NCBI RefSeq assembly: GCF_000026105.1 | Contig: NC_008027.1 | Coordinates: 5,786,501-5,850,500 of the forward strand | Source of the DNA: Pseudomonas entomophila L48 | GTDB lineage: Bacteria; Pseudomonadota; Gammaproteobacteria; Pseudomonadales; Pseudomonadaceae | DNA length: 64,000 bases | Direction: 5' to 3' | Shown here: piece by piece, positions 1-9,044 of the stretch | Numbering within the stretch: the stretch's first letter is position 1 | How the letters are laid out: the number at the start of each line of letters is the position of its first letter | Program-made: the position numbers and the translations under genes | The notes under the pieces: generated by a model | The model's input: the letters and a program-made list of their open reading frames with translations, nothing else | What the model was told of the DNA's origin: nothing | Database searches by the model: none

Positions 1-120
1 CATCGATATTCCTCTTGAATCCCGGCTAGCATACCGCCGACTGATGGCCATTTGCCAAACCACTGGTCACGCCGGGACTTCTCACACGGTTCGCGGGTGC
101 CTGCTGGTGCTCGACCGCAA
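1..120 (-). promoter_or_regulatory. 5' region of a minus-strand gene that starts at the left edge
   Basis: The complement of bases 1-3 is ATG, preceded on the minus strand by AAGAGGA at a spacing of about 6. Further upstream is a TATGCT hexamer (28-33) with TTGGCA about 19 bases before it (53-58), a plausible sigma-70 promoter. A gene therefore probably starts at base 3 and runs out of the window, but its product cannot be seen. The rest of the interval holds nothing else recognisable. Confidence 0.4.
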
Positions 121-125
121 ACGAA

Positions 126-149
126 AACGCCCGGCGATTGCCGGGCGTT
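126..149 (-). terminator. Rho-independent terminator after phoU
   Basis: A perfect 10-bp stem (AACGCCCGGC / GCCGGGCGTT) with a 4-base loop lies 17 bases past the phoU stop and is followed on the minus strand by a short T-rich run. It probably ends the pstCAB-phoU transcript. Confidence 0.75.
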
Positions 150-166
150 CATGCTCGGGAGCAATT

Positions 167-937
167 CTATTTATCGTCCGGTTCGGCCGGAACATTAGCG
201 ATTTCACCCTCGTCGAAGGCCTCGCCTTTCACTTCGGCTTTCATGCGTTTGAGGCCCATGTGGCGCACGTCGGTACCGCGCACCAGGTAGATCACCAGCT
301 CCGAGATGTTGCGCGCGTGGTCGCCGATGCGCTCCAGCGAACGCAGAGCCCAGATCACGCTCAGCACGCGGGAGATCGAACGTGGATCTTCCATCATGTA
401 GGTGACCAGCTCGCGCAGCGCGGTCTTGTACTCGCGGTCGATGGTCTTGTCGTACTGGGCCACCGACAATGCCAGGTCGGCGTCGAAGCGGGCGAAGGCG
501 TCCAGCGCGTCGCGGACCATGTTGCGCACCTGGTCGCCGATGTGGCGCACCTCGACGTAGCCGCGCGGCGACTCGCCTTCCTCGCACAACTGGATGGCGC
601 GGCGGGCGATCTTGGTCGATTCGTCGCCGATGCGCTCCAGGTCGATCACCGACTTGGAGATGCTGATGATCAGGCGCAGGTCGGAGGCCGCCGGCTGGCG
701 GCGGGCGAGGATGCGCACGCACTCCTCGTCGATGTTGCGCTCCATCTGGTTGATCTGTTCATCGACTTCGCGCACCTGCTGGGCCAGGCCCGAGTCGGCC
801 TCGATCAGCGCGGTGACGGCGTCGTTCACCTGCTTCTCGACCAGCCCGCCCATGGCCAGCAGGTGGCTGCGCACCTCCTCGAGCTCGGCGTTGAACTGCT
901 GGGAGATGTGGTGGGTAAGGCTTTCTTTGTTGATCAT
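167..937 (-). CDS. phoU: Phosphate signalling complex accessory protein PhoU
   Basis: The 256-residue product is a helical PhoU protein that links the Pst transporter to the PhoR/PhoB system and keeps the Pho regulon off when phosphate is sufficient. Two PhoU repeats are visible, each with an acidic metal-binding signature: DLERIGDESTKIAR in the first and LERIGDHARNISE in the second. The start at 937 (MINKESLTHH) has GGAGCG upstream on the minus strand and gives the usual family length; the open frame extends 39 codons further into a REP element, which is not coding. It is the last gene of the pstC-pstA-pstB-phoU run, with a terminator just downstream. Confidence 0.97.
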   Translation of the reverse strand: MINKESLTHHISQQFNAELEEVRSHLLAMGGLVEKQVNDAVTALIEADSGLAQQVREVDEQINQMERNIDEECVRILARRQPAASDLRLIISISKSVIDLERIGDESTKIARRAIQLCEEGESPRGYVEVRHIGDQVRNMVRDALDAFARFDADLALSVAQYDKTIDREYKTALRELVTYMMEDPRSISRVLSVIWALRSLERIGDHARNISELVIYLVRGTDVRHMGLKRMKAEVKGEAFDEGEIANVPAEPDDK

Positions 938-993
938 CGTTTCGCTCCGCGAAGCAGCTGCAAGCTTCAAGTGATTCGTGTCGTTCCCTGGCC

Positions 994-1110
994 TGTAGGA
1001 GCGGCCTTGTGTCGCGAGAGGGCTGCAAAGCAGCCCCGGTGATTTTTGCATCAAGGCTGAAACCCTGGGGCTGCTTTGCAGCCCTTTCGCGGCACAAGGC
1101 CGCTCCTACA
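994..1110. repeat. REP-type inverted pair between pstB and phoU
   Basis: Two copies of a REP element (core TAGGAGCGGCCTTGTG) face each other with matching GGGCTGCAAAGCAGCCC segments inside. Together they form an imperfect palindrome with arms of about 45 bases. It lies in the pstB-phoU gap, so a transcript through it would carry a long hairpin. Confidence 0.85.
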
Positions 1111-1131
1111 CAAGCACCCTGTGGGCAATCG

Positions 1132-1965
1132 TTAGCCGTAGCGACCGGTAATGTAGTCTTCGGTCTGCTTCTTTGCCGGGTTGGTGAACAGGGTGTCGGT
1201 GTCACCGAATTCGACCAGTTTGCCCATGTACATGAAGGCGGTGTAGTCCGAAACCCGGGCCGCCTGCTGCATGTTGTGGGTCACGATGACGATGGTGTAC
1301 TTGGATTTCAATTCGTAGATCAGTTCCTCGACCTTCAGCGTCGAGATCGGGTCCAGTGCCGAGCACGGTTCGTCGAGCAGCAGCACTTCCGGCTCCACGG
1401 CGATGGTGCGGGCAATTACCAGACGCTGCTGCTGGCCACCGGACAGGCCCAGCGCCGAGTCGTGCAGGCGGTCTTTCACCTCGTCCCACAGCGCCGCGCC
1501 CTTCAGCGCCCACTCGACGGCTTCGTCGAGCACGCGCTTCTTGTTGATGCCCTGGATGCGCAGGCCGTAGACCACGTTCTCGTAAATGGTCTTGGGGAAC
1601 GGGTTGGGCTTCTGGAACACCATGCCCACGCGGCGGCGCAGCTCGGCCACGTCCTCGCCCTTGCGGTAGATGTTGTTGCCGTACAGGTTGATGGCGCCTT
1701 CGACGCGGCAGCCATCGACCAGGTCGTTCATGCGGTTGAAGGTGCGCAGCAGGGTGGACTTGCCGCAGCCGGACGGGCCGATGAAGGCGGTCACGCGCTG
1801 CTTGGGGATGTTCATGCTGACGTCGAACAGCGCTTGCTTGTCGCCGTAGAACAGGGACAGCCCGGGTACTTCGATGGCCACGGTCTCTTCGGCCAGGCGC
1901 AGGCTCTGCTTGTCGCGGCCCAGGGCCGACATGTCGATGCCGTGGGCGTGGGATTCATGCTGCAT
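1132..1965 (-). CDS. pstB: Phosphate ABC transporter ATP-binding protein PstB
   Basis: The 277-residue ATPase powers phosphate import through PstC/PstA. Visible motifs in order are Walker [10 protein letters not shown] (63-71), the Q-loop in [12 protein letters not shown], the signature LSGGQQQR (174-181), Walker B VLLLDEP (194-200) and the H-loop His in VTHNMQQA (230). The sequence FQKPNPFP is typical of PstB among ABC ATPases. The start at 1965 (MQHESHAHG) follows GGAG at good spacing. An ATG four codons upstream lies in the same position as that ribosome site and is less likely. The gene sits 72 bases after pstA. Confidence 0.97.
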   Translation of the reverse strand: MQHESHAHGIDMSALGRDKQSLRLAEETVAIEVPGLSLFYGDKQALFDVSMNIPKQRVTAFIGPSGCGKSTLLRTFNRMNDLVDGCRVEGAINLYGNNIYRKGEDVAELRRRVGMVFQKPNPFPKTIYENVVYGLRIQGINKKRVLDEAVEWALKGAALWDEVKDRLHDSALGLSGGQQQRLVIARTIAVEPEVLLLDEPCSALDPISTLKVEELIYELKSKYTIVIVTHNMQQAARVSDYTAFMYMGKLVEFGDTDTLFTNPAKKQTEDYITGRYG

Positions 1966-2037
1966 GGTCAACTCCATACGCTATCAATTCGTTTCAAAGG
2001 GCCGCCCGCTGTTCGGGCGGCACGCTTGCAATCAGGA

Positions 2038-3708
2038 TCAGTGGTCCAGGGCCTTGTACTTCTCGCGCAGGTGGTTACGGATCCACACCGCCGAGAGGTT
2101 GAGGGTGGCGATCACCAGCACCAGCAACAGCGCGGTGGCGTAAACCAGCGGCCGCGCGGCCTCGACGTTGGGGCTCTGGAAGCCGACGTCGTAGATGTGG
2201 AAGCCCAGGTGCATGATCTTCTGGTCCAGGTGCAGGTACGGGTAGTTGCCATCCACTGGCAGCGACGGCGCCAGCTTCACCACACCCACCAGCATCAGCG
2301 GGGCCACTTCGCCCGCGGCGCGGGCCACGGCGAGGATCATGCCGGTCATCATGGCCGGGCTGGCCATCGGCAGGACAATTTTCCACAGGGTCTCGGCCTT
2401 GGTCGCGCCCAGGGCCAGCGAACCTTCGCGCACAGTGCGCGGAATGCGCGCCAGGCCTTCCTCGGTGGCCACGATCACCACCGGCACCGCCAGCAGCGCC
2501 AGGGTCAGCGAGGCCCACAGCAGGCCAGGCGTGCCGAGGGTCGGCGCCGGCAGCGACTCGGGGAAGAACAGCCGGTCGATCGAGCCGCCCAGCACGTAGA
2601 CGAAGAAGCCCAGGCCGAACACGCCGTAGACGATCGCCGGGACACCAGCCAAGTTGTTCACCGCGATGCGGATCAGGCGGGTCACCGGGCCCTGCTTGGC
2701 GTATTCGCGCAGGTAGACCGCAGCCAGCACGCCGAACGGGGTGACGATCACGGCCATGATCAGGGTCATCATCACGGTGCCGAAGATGGCCGGGAAGATA
2801 CCGCCTTCGGTGTTGGCCTCACGCGGGTCGTCGCTGAGGAATTCCCACACCTTGGCGAAGTAGGCGCCCATCTTGGTCATGCCGGACATGGCGTTCGGCT
2901 GGATGGCGTGGACCACCTTGCTCAGGTTGATCTCCACTTCGCGGCCATTGCCGTCGCGGGCCACCAGGCTGTCGCGGGCGAAGGCCTGGTGCAGGCCGGT
3001 CAGGCGCTCCTCGATGGCCTTGTAGCGGTTGTTCAGCTCGGCGCGCTCGGCGTCCATGTCGGCCTGGGCGGCGGCGTCCAGCTTGCCGTCCAGCTCCAGC
3101 TTGCGGCCGTGCAGGCGCAGCCGCTCCAGACCATGGTTGATGGCGCCGATGTCCTTCTTCTCCAGCTTCACCAACTGGTCGTTGAGCTCGCTGGCGCGCT
3201 TGAGGCGGGCCTGCAGCTCGTTCCAGGCTTCCGGGCCCTGGGCAACCACGCGGCCTTCTTCCTTGACGCTCACCAGGTAGCCATAGAAGTTGCCCCACTC
3301 GCGGCGCTCCAGGGCGATCAGGTCGACCGGCTTGCGCTGGTCCACCAGCCACTCACCGACCACCCAGGTGAAGTCGCTGCCGTTTAGGTCGCGGTTACCG
3401 ACCTTGATCAGCTCGCGGGTCATGAACTCCGGGCCCTGGTCGGGTACCGGAAGGCCGGCGCCCTTGAGGCGTTCGCGGGGTACTTCTTCCTTCTGTACCA
3501 CTTCACCGATGACCACGTGGTCGGCCTGGCCCGGCACCTTGTAGGTGGCCTGGACCAGGTCGGCCGGCCAGAAGTGGCCCAGGCCGCGCACGGCGATCAC
3601 GGCCAGCAAGCCGACGGTCATGATGACCGCCATGGCGACCGCGCCACCACTGATCCAGACGCCGGGGGCGCCGCTCTTGAACCAGCCTTTGAGGGAATCC
3701 TTTTTCAC
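2038..3708 (-). CDS. pstA: Phosphate ABC transporter permease PstA
   Basis: This 556-residue inner-membrane permease pairs with PstC. After one N-terminal membrane segment (about 16-40) comes a hydrophilic, helix- and charge-rich stretch of more than 200 residues, likely periplasmic. The permease core in the C-terminal half carries the EAA loop (EGSLALGATKAETLWKIVLP) that docks on PstB. E. coli PstA is about 300 residues, so the N-terminal insert is large; this long form is familiar in pseudomonads. It starts 17 bases after pstC. The C-terminus ends REKYKALDH. Confidence 0.95.
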   Translation of the reverse strand: MKKDSLKGWFKSGAPGVWISGGAVAMAVIMTVGLLAVIAVRGLGHFWPADLVQATYKVPGQADHVVIGEVVQKEEVPRERLKGAGLPVPDQGPEFMTRELIKVGNRDLNGSDFTWVVGEWLVDQRKPVDLIALERREWGNFYGYLVSVKEEGRVVAQGPEAWNELQARLKRASELNDQLVKLEKKDIGAINHGLERLRLHGRKLELDGKLDAAAQADMDAERAELNNRYKAIEERLTGLHQAFARDSLVARDGNGREVEINLSKVVHAIQPNAMSGMTKMGAYFAKVWEFLSDDPREANTEGGIFPAIFGTVMMTLIMAVIVTPFGVLAAVYLREYAKQGPVTRLIRIAVNNLAGVPAIVYGVFGLGFFVYVLGGSIDRLFFPESLPAPTLGTPGLLWASLTLALLAVPVVIVATEEGLARIPRTVREGSLALGATKAETLWKIVLPMASPAMMTGMILAVARAAGEVAPLMLVGVVKLAPSLPVDGNYPYLHLDQKIMHLGFHIYDVGFQSPNVEAARPLVYATALLLVLVIATLNLSAVWIRNHLREKYKALDH

Positions 3709-3725
3709 GGATCTCTACCTTTCTA

Positions 3726-6014
3726 TCAAAGCGACGAGTATTTCTTGCGCAGGCGCTGGCGAATCAGCTCGGCCAAGGTGTTCATCACGAAGGTGAACAG
3801 CAGCAGCACGAGGGCGGCGAGGAACAGCACACGATAGTGGCTGCCGCCGACTTCCGATTCGGGCATTTCCACGGCCACGTTGGCGGCCAGGGTGCGCATG
3901 CCCTCGAACAGGTTCAGCTCCATCACCGGGGTGTTGCCGGTGGCCATCAGCACGATCATGGTCTCGCCCACCGCACGGCCCATGCCGATCATCAGCGCCG
4001 AGAAGATACCCGGGCTGGCGGTGAGGATGACCACGCGGGTCAGGGTCTGCCACGGTGTGGCGCCCAGCGCCAGCGAACCCAGGGTGAGGCTGCGCGGCAC
4101 GCTGAACACGGCGTCTTCGGCGATGGAGTAGATGTTCGGGATGACCGCGAAGCCCATGGCGATACCGACCACCAGGGCGTTGCGCTGGTCGTAGGTGATA
4201 CCGAGGTCGTTGGTGATCCACAGGCGCATGTCGCCGGCGAAGAACCAGCTCTCCAGGAACGGGCTCATGTACAGGGCGAACCAACCGATCACCAGGATCA
4301 CCGGGATCAGGATCGCCGCTTCCCAGCCATCGGGGATGCGCAGGCGGATCGACTCCGGCAGGCGGCTCCAGCCGAAACCCGCGAGCAGGATGCCGACCGG
4401 CATGATCACGAACAGGCTGAACACGCCCGGCAGGTGGCCTTCGAGGTACGGCGCGAGGAACAGGCCGGCGAAGAAGCCAAGGATCACCGTCGGCATCGCT
4501 TCCATCAGCTCGATCACCGGCTTGACCTTGCGGCGCATGCCCGGAGCCATGAAGTAGGCGGTGTAGATGGCGGCGGCGATGGCCAGCGGGGCGGCCAGGA
4601 TCATCGCGTAGAACGCGGCCTTGAGCGTACCGAAGGTCAGCGGCGACAGGCTCAGCTTGGGCTCGAAGTCGGTGTTCGAGGCGGTCGACTGCCAGACGTA
4701 TTTAGGCTCGTCGTAGTTCTCGTACCAGACCTTGCCCCACAGCGCGCTGAAGGAGATCTCCGGGTGCGGGTTGCGCAGGCTCAGGGGCAGCAGCTTGCCG
4801 CCTTGCTCGATGACGATGCGGTTGGCCCGCGGCGACAGGGCCAGGATGCCCGCGCCTTCGGCGACCGGCTCGACCAGCAGGGTGCGGTGCGCGGTGCTGT
4901 GGAACACACCGAGCTTGCCTTCGCTGTCCAGGGCGACGAAGCCCTTGCGGCGCTCTTCGGCATCGATCTGCACCACCGGGGCCTTGCCCAGCTGGAAGCT
5001 GCGGATCAGCTTGAAGCGCGACTCGCCATCCGGGTCACGGGCCATGAACCACTGGCTCAGGCCACCCTTGGAGTCACCGAAGATCAACGAGATGCCACCG
5101 ACCAACTGGGTGCTGGCAGTGATTTCGGCGTTGCCGTCCTCCAGCAGCTTGTAGCGGCCATTGAGGCTCTTGTCGCGCAGACTGAACACGTCGGCGGTGG
5201 CGCGGCCGTTGACCACATAGAGCCACTGCTGGCGTGGGTCGATGAAGATGTTCTTCACCACCTCGGTCATCTGCGGCAGCTCGATGCGGTTCTGCTCGAT
5301 GGTGACCTCGTCGGTCATCATGTTCTCGGTGCGCGACAGCTCGATCACCTGCAGGTGCGCGCCGGTGGAACCGGCCAGCAGCAGGGTGTCGCCGTTGACG
5401 TTGACACTCACGTGCTCAAGCGCGCGGCCTTCGCTGTCCAGGGTGAACAGGTCCTGACCATAGGGGTAGTCGATACCCGGCTCGATGGTCTTCTTGTTGT
5501 CGGGGTAGGTGATCTTGTAGGTGTGGTGGAACACCAGCGCCTGGCCGTTGGACAGGCCCAGCACCACCAGCGGGCTGCCGGGCTGGTCGGTGCTGATCGA
5601 GCTGACCTGGGTGCCGGCGGGCAACGGCAGGTCGACACGCTTCAGTTCGCCACCGGTCTTGGTGTCGAAGAACAGGGCCTGGCCCTTGTCGGAAACGCGC
5701 ATGCCCACGAGGTTCTGCTCCTCGAGGGCGATCATCAGGGGTTTGCCGGCGTCCTGTTGCAGCCAGGTCGGCTCCAGGGCCTTCTTGCTGGTCAGCTCGG
5801 CGCCCTGGAACAGTGGCAGCACCACGTAGGCCAGGTAGAAGAAGATCAGCGTGATCGCTGCCAGCACGGCGAGGCCGCCCACCAGGACATACCAGCGGGT
5901 CAGGCGGTCCTTCAGGGCGCGCATGCGGCGCTTGCGTTGCAACTCGGGCGTATTGAAGTCAATGCGCACGGGAGGAGAATTTTGGGTCATTGTGGAGTTG
6001 GCCAGATCATTCAT
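3726..6014 (-). CDS. pstC: Phosphate ABC transporter permease PstC, long form
   Basis: This 762-residue permease is more than twice the length of E. coli PstC. An N-terminal membrane segment (about 45-70) is followed by roughly 400 residues that look periplasmic and beta-rich (repeated strands such as PLVVLGLSNGQALVFHHTY), then the multi-pass permease core with EAA loop GSLALGATPWQTLTRVV. The insert resembles a propeller-like sensor domain by eye, which is inference. The ATG at 6014 follows AGGG at acceptable spacing; a GTG two codons upstream is too close to that site. A PhoB box lies just upstream, so pstCAB-phoU can be transcribed separately from pstS. Confidence 0.95.
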   Translation of the reverse strand: MNDLANSTMTQNSPPVRIDFNTPELQRKRRMRALKDRLTRWYVLVGGLAVLAAITLIFFYLAYVVLPLFQGAELTSKKALEPTWLQQDAGKPLMIALEEQNLVGMRVSDKGQALFFDTKTGGELKRVDLPLPAGTQVSSISTDQPGSPLVVLGLSNGQALVFHHTYKITYPDNKKTIEPGIDYPYGQDLFTLDSEGRALEHVSVNVNGDTLLLAGSTGAHLQVIELSRTENMMTDEVTIEQNRIELPQMTEVVKNIFIDPRQQWLYVVNGRATADVFSLRDKSLNGRYKLLEDGNAEITASTQLVGGISLIFGDSKGGLSQWFMARDPDGESRFKLIRSFQLGKAPVVQIDAEERRKGFVALDSEGKLGVFHSTAHRTLLVEPVAEGAGILALSPRANRIVIEQGGKLLPLSLRNPHPEISFSALWGKVWYENYDEPKYVWQSTASNTDFEPKLSLSPLTFGTLKAAFYAMILAAPLAIAAAIYTAYFMAPGMRRKVKPVIELMEAMPTVILGFFAGLFLAPYLEGHLPGVFSLFVIMPVGILLAGFGWSRLPESIRLRIPDGWEAAILIPVILVIGWFALYMSPFLESWFFAGDMRLWITNDLGITYDQRNALVVGIAMGFAVIPNIYSIAEDAVFSVPRSLTLGSLALGATPWQTLTRVVILTASPGIFSALMIGMGRAVGETMIVLMATGNTPVMELNLFEGMRTLAANVAVEMPESEVGGSHYRVLFLAALVLLLFTFVMNTLAELIRQRLRKKYSSL

Positions 6015-6036
6015 GCGCACACCCTAGCGGTCCCGT

Positions 6037-6065
6037 ATGACAAAAACATGACAGTGCAGTGACGC
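6037..6065 (-). promoter_or_regulatory. PhoB box upstream of pstC
   Basis: On the minus strand the sequence reads CTGTCAT-GTTT-TTGTCAT, an almost ideal pair of 7-base PhoB half-sites at 11-base spacing (6037-6054). A third, weaker half-site GCGTCAC lies another 11 bases upstream (6059-6065). This predicts phosphate-starvation activation of pstCAB-phoU from its own promoter. Confidence 0.85.
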
Positions 6066-6100
6066 AAAAAAGCCCGCCGCTCAGGAGCCCTGGCTTCGGA
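6066..6100 (-). terminator. Terminator between pstS and pstC
   Basis: On the minus strand an imperfect hairpin (AAGCC... GGGCTT with an inner GCTC/GAGC) runs into TTTTTT at 6071-6066. It lies between the pstS stop and the pstC PhoB box, so it would terminate the pstS message. A second palindrome (GAGGCCGG/CCGGCCTC, 6118-6144) just after pstS has no T-run. Confidence 0.6.
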
Positions 6101-6156
6101 CTAAGGAATTCGTGGAGGAGGCCGGCATGATAGTCACCGGCCTCGTCCTCAGTTAC

Positions 6157-7155
6157 TTACTTCTTTGCAACGTTACCCGCGTGGGACAGGCCCAGGTCGG
6201 CCAGGGTCTTGTCGACCACTTTGGCTGGCAGCGGGATGTAGCCGTCCTTCACCACCACTTGCTGGCCGGCCTGGGACAGGACCAGCTTGACGAACTCGGC
6301 TTCCAGCGGGGCCAGAGGCTTGTTCGGGGCCTTGTTGACGTAGACGTACAGGAAGCGCGACAGCGGGTAGGTGCCGTTCAGGGCGTTGGCTTCGTTGTCT
6401 TCGACGAAGGCGCCGCCTTCTTTCTTGGCCAGGGCCACGGTCTTGACGCTGGCGGTCTTGTAGCCGATGCCCGAGTAGCCGATGCCGTTCAGCGAGGAGC
6501 TGATCGACTGCACGACCGAGGCCGAGCCAGGCTGTTCGTTGACGTTAGGCTTGAAGTCGCCTTTGCACAGGGCTTCTTCCTTGAAGTAGCCGTAGGTGCC
6601 CGATACCGAGTTGCGGCCGAACAGCTGGATTGGCTTGTTGGCCAGGTCGCCGGTCACGCCGACGTCGCCCCAGGTCTTGATCTCGCTCTTGCCACCGCAC
6701 AGGCGGGTGGAGGAGAAGATGGCGTCGACCTGAGCCATGGTCAGGCCCTTGATCGGGTTGTCCTTGTGCACGAACACGGCCAGGGCGTCGACGGCAACCG
6801 GGATGGCGGTCGGCTTGTAGCCGTACTTCTGCTCGAAGGCCTGCAGCTCGACGTCCTTCATCTTGCGGCTCATCGGGCCCAGGTTGGCGGTGCCTTCGGT
6901 CAGCGCGGGTGGCGCGGTGGAGGAGCCGGCGGCCTGGATCTGGATGTTTACGTTCGGATATTCCTTCTTGTAGGCCTCGGCCCACAGGGTCATCAGGTTC
7001 GCGAGGGTGTCGGAACCGACGCTGGAGAGGTTGCCCGATACACCGGTGGTCTTGGTGTAGGTCGGGATTGCTGGGTCGACGGCGGCGACCGCATTGGCGG
7101 CAGCGACGCCAGCGGCGGCAAAGGTCAGGGCCGCCATCAAACGCTTCAGTTTCAT
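6157..7155 (-). CDS. pstS: Periplasmic phosphate-binding protein PstS
   Basis: The 332-residue protein binds phosphate in the periplasm and delivers it to PstC/PstA. A signal peptide is clear ([12 protein letters not shown]... with cleavage probably after ANAVAA near residue 24). The mature part has the PBP-like phosphate-binding fold with [31 protein letters not shown] and GYSGIGY segments. It belongs to the Pseudomonas-type PstS family that differs from the shorter E. coli protein mainly in sequence. A terminator downstream and a multi-site PhoB box upstream suggest it is a strongly transcribed single-gene unit. Confidence 0.97.
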   Translation of the reverse strand: MKLKRLMAALTFAAAGVAAANAVAAVDPAIPTYTKTTGVSGNLSSVGSDTLANLMTLWAEAYKKEYPNVNIQIQAAGSSTAPPALTEGTANLGPMSRKMKDVELQAFEQKYGYKPTAIPVAVDALAVFVHKDNPIKGLTMAQVDAIFSSTRLCGGKSEIKTWGDVGVTGDLANKPIQLFGRNSVSGTYGYFKEEALCKGDFKPNVNEQPGSASVVQSISSSLNGIGYSGIGYKTASVKTVALAKKEGGAFVEDNEANALNGTYPLSRFLYVYVNKAPNKPLAPLEAEFVKLVLSQAGQQVVVKDGYIPLPAKVVDKTLADLGLSHAGNVAKK

Positions 7156-7220
7156 GCCTTGCTCCTAGCAGGAATATCGTGGGTTGTGAGATGGAACGGG
7201 CCCAAGTATCTGCAGGCCGC

Positions 7221-7260
7221 ATGAACACTCTATGACTCGAATGTGACAATTGGATGAAAG
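7221..7260 (-). promoter_or_regulatory. Four tandem PhoB half-sites upstream of pstS
   Basis: On the minus strand four 7-base PhoB half-sites follow each other at exact 11-base steps: CTTTCAT (7260-7254), TTGTCAC (7249-7243), GAGTCAT (7238-7232) and TGTTCAT (7227-7221). The two central ones best fit the consensus. They lie about 65-105 bases before the pstS start. Confidence 0.8.
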
Positions 7261-7327
7261 GCCATCACCGGGTACCGGGGTGGCCTTTTCAGGATGTTTC
7301 AGGAGGGGGGTAGGCAGGTTTGGCCCA

Positions 7328-7390
7328 TTCGCCGGCAAGCCGGCTCCTACAGGTATTGCGCGCCTCTGTAGGAGCCGGCTTGCCGGCGAA
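7328..7390. repeat. REP inverted pair (TTCGCCGGCAAGCCGG type)
   Basis: Two oppositely oriented REP elements (TTCGCCGGCAAGCCGGCTCC and its mirror) are separated by about 15 bases and end just before the stop of the transporter gene. They may act as a bidirectional hairpin at its 3' end. Confidence 0.85.
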
Positions 7391-7393
7391 CTG

Positions 7394-8683
7394 TCAGCGT
7401 TTCCTGGCCAGCAGGTAGGTGCCTACGGCCAGACCAACGGCGCACAGACAGGCAACATAATAGGCCGGCGCCATAGGGCTGAACTTCAGCAGCGCGGTGA
7501 CCACCATCGGCGTCAGGCCACCGAAGATCGCGTAGGCCAGGTTATAGGAGAACGACAGGCCGCTGAAACGTACCACCGGCGGGAACGCCTTGACCATCAC
7601 GTAGGGCACGGCACCGACGATGCCCACGCACAGGCCGGTCAGGGCATACAACGGGAACAGCAGGTCCGGGCGGGTTGGCAGGCTGTGGTAGAAGGCCCAG
7701 GAGGACGCCAGCAACGCCAGGCTCCCCACGATAAAGACGCGCCCTGCACCAAAGCGGTCGGCCAGGCTGCCAGCGCCGATGCAGCCCAGGCTGAGCAGCA
7801 CGATGGCCAGGCTATTGGCCTTGAGCGAATCCGTTGGGCTCACGTGGTAGAGGCTTTGCAGCAATGCCGGAGTCATGAGGATGATCACCACGATGCCAGC
7901 CGACAACAGCCAGGTGAGCAGCATCGACAGGATGATCGCGCCGCGGTGGTCGCGCAGCACCGCGCGCAGCGGCAGCTCTTCGGCCAGCGCCTTGCGCGCC
8001 TGCATCTCGGCGAACACCGGGGTTTCATGCAACCAGCGGCGCAGGTAGACCGCGAAGAAACCGAACACCCCACCCAGCAGGAACGGAATACGCCAGGCGT
8101 AGTCCGCCACTTCTTCAGGACTGTAGATCGTGTTGATCAGCGTCGCCACCAGCGAGCCAAGCAGAATGCCCGAGGTCAGGCCGGCGGTGAGCGTGCCGCA
8201 GGCATAGCCGGTGTTGCGCGCGGGCACGTGCTCGGAGACGAACACCCAGGCGCCCGGCACCTCGCCACCGATGGCCGCGCCCTGGATCACCCGCATCAGC
8301 AGCAGCAGGATCGGCGCCCACAGGCCGATCTGTGCATAAGTCGGCAGCAGGCCCATCACCAGGGTCGGCACCGCCATCAGGAAGATGCTCAGGGTAAACA
8401 TCTTCTTGCGCCCGAGCAGGTCGCCGAAGTGGGCCATGACGATGCCCCCCAGGGGCCGCGCCAGGTAGCCGGCGGCGAAGATGCCGAAGGTCTGCATCAG
8501 GCGCAGCCATTCGGGCATGTCGGCAGGGAAGAACAGCTTGCCGACCACGGTGGCGAAGAACACGAAGATGATGAAATCGTAGAACTCCAGCGCACCGCCC
8601 AGGGCGGACAGCGAAAGGGTCTTGTAGTCACTGCGGGACAACGGCCGGGACGGCTGCTCGATACTGCTCTGCACGGAGGTCAT
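7394..8683 (-). CDS. MFS transporter of the metabolite:H+ symporter (MHS) type
   Basis: This 429-residue, 12-span protein resembles the ProP/ShiA/KgtP branch of the major facilitator superfamily, which import organic acids, osmolytes or amino-acid-like solutes with protons. Supporting marks are the first helix ALGGALEFYDFIIFVFFA, the loop 2-3 motif AHFGDLLGRKKMF and the RVIQGAAIGGEVPGA segment of helix 4-5, all typical of MHS members. The substrate cannot be told. The start at 8683 (MTSVQSSIEQ) matches the family start; upstream codons look non-coding. The Shine-Dalgarno is weak (AAGAGA). Confidence 0.9.
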   Translation of the reverse strand: MTSVQSSIEQPSRPLSRSDYKTLSLSALGGALEFYDFIIFVFFATVVGKLFFPADMPEWLRLMQTFGIFAAGYLARPLGGIVMAHFGDLLGRKKMFTLSIFLMAVPTLVMGLLPTYAQIGLWAPILLLLMRVIQGAAIGGEVPGAWVFVSEHVPARNTGYACGTLTAGLTSGILLGSLVATLINTIYSPEEVADYAWRIPFLLGGVFGFFAVYLRRWLHETPVFAEMQARKALAEELPLRAVLRDHRGAIILSMLLTWLLSAGIVVIILMTPALLQSLYHVSPTDSLKANSLAIVLLSLGCIGAGSLADRFGAGRVFIVGSLALLASSWAFYHSLPTRPDLLFPLYALTGLCVGIVGAVPYVMVKAFPPVVRFSGLSFSYNLAYAIFGGLTPMVVTALLKFSPMAPAYYVACLCAVGLAVGTYLLARKR

Positions 8684-9044
8684 CGCTGTGGTTTCTCTTA
8701 TTGGTCTGCGGACCGCTTGGCATGCGGCTTCTGGGTAGGTCAGGCAGCGAAGATAGCAAATTGCCGAGCCGCGCTCATAGCGGTACAAAATCCGTACAGA
8801 TATTCATCAATGTGCGGTCGTCGCTGGCTGTGTGGGTATATATACTGCCCGCTCGTAGGAAAAGGTTGCTTGCATCAAGGGATATTGTGCGAAAACGTCG
8901 GTCAGAAGCGTCGGACTGTTTCGCAGAGTCTCCCTTTGGCCGCCCCTGAAGCGAAATCAGCGTAGTATGTGTGTTGCTGAATCGTTTTTATGGCGTCCTT
9001 CACTGCGCCACCCACGAAGCGTCACGGGTCAGAGGCCCCACGGC
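8684..9044. other. Divergent intergenic region, 361 bp
   Basis: This gap separates the transporter gene and the thioesterase gene, which are transcribed away from each other. Candidate promoter elements are weak: an extended -10 (TGCTATCTT) facing the transporter and a TATACT hexamer (8841-8846) in a TA-rich run facing the thioesterase. No convincing small gene or structured RNA was found. Confidence 0.4.

Noticed and set aside
1009..6062. Long open frames on the plus strand opposite pstB, pstA and pstC
   Set aside because: They are antisense shadows of high-GC codon bias. The products are His/Gln/Val-rich without domain resemblance, and the minus-strand genes are well conserved.
6118..6144. 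GAGGCCGG/CCGGCCTC hairpin as the pstS terminator
   Set aside because: It lacks a T-run; the hairpin at 6066-6100 has one and is the better candidate.
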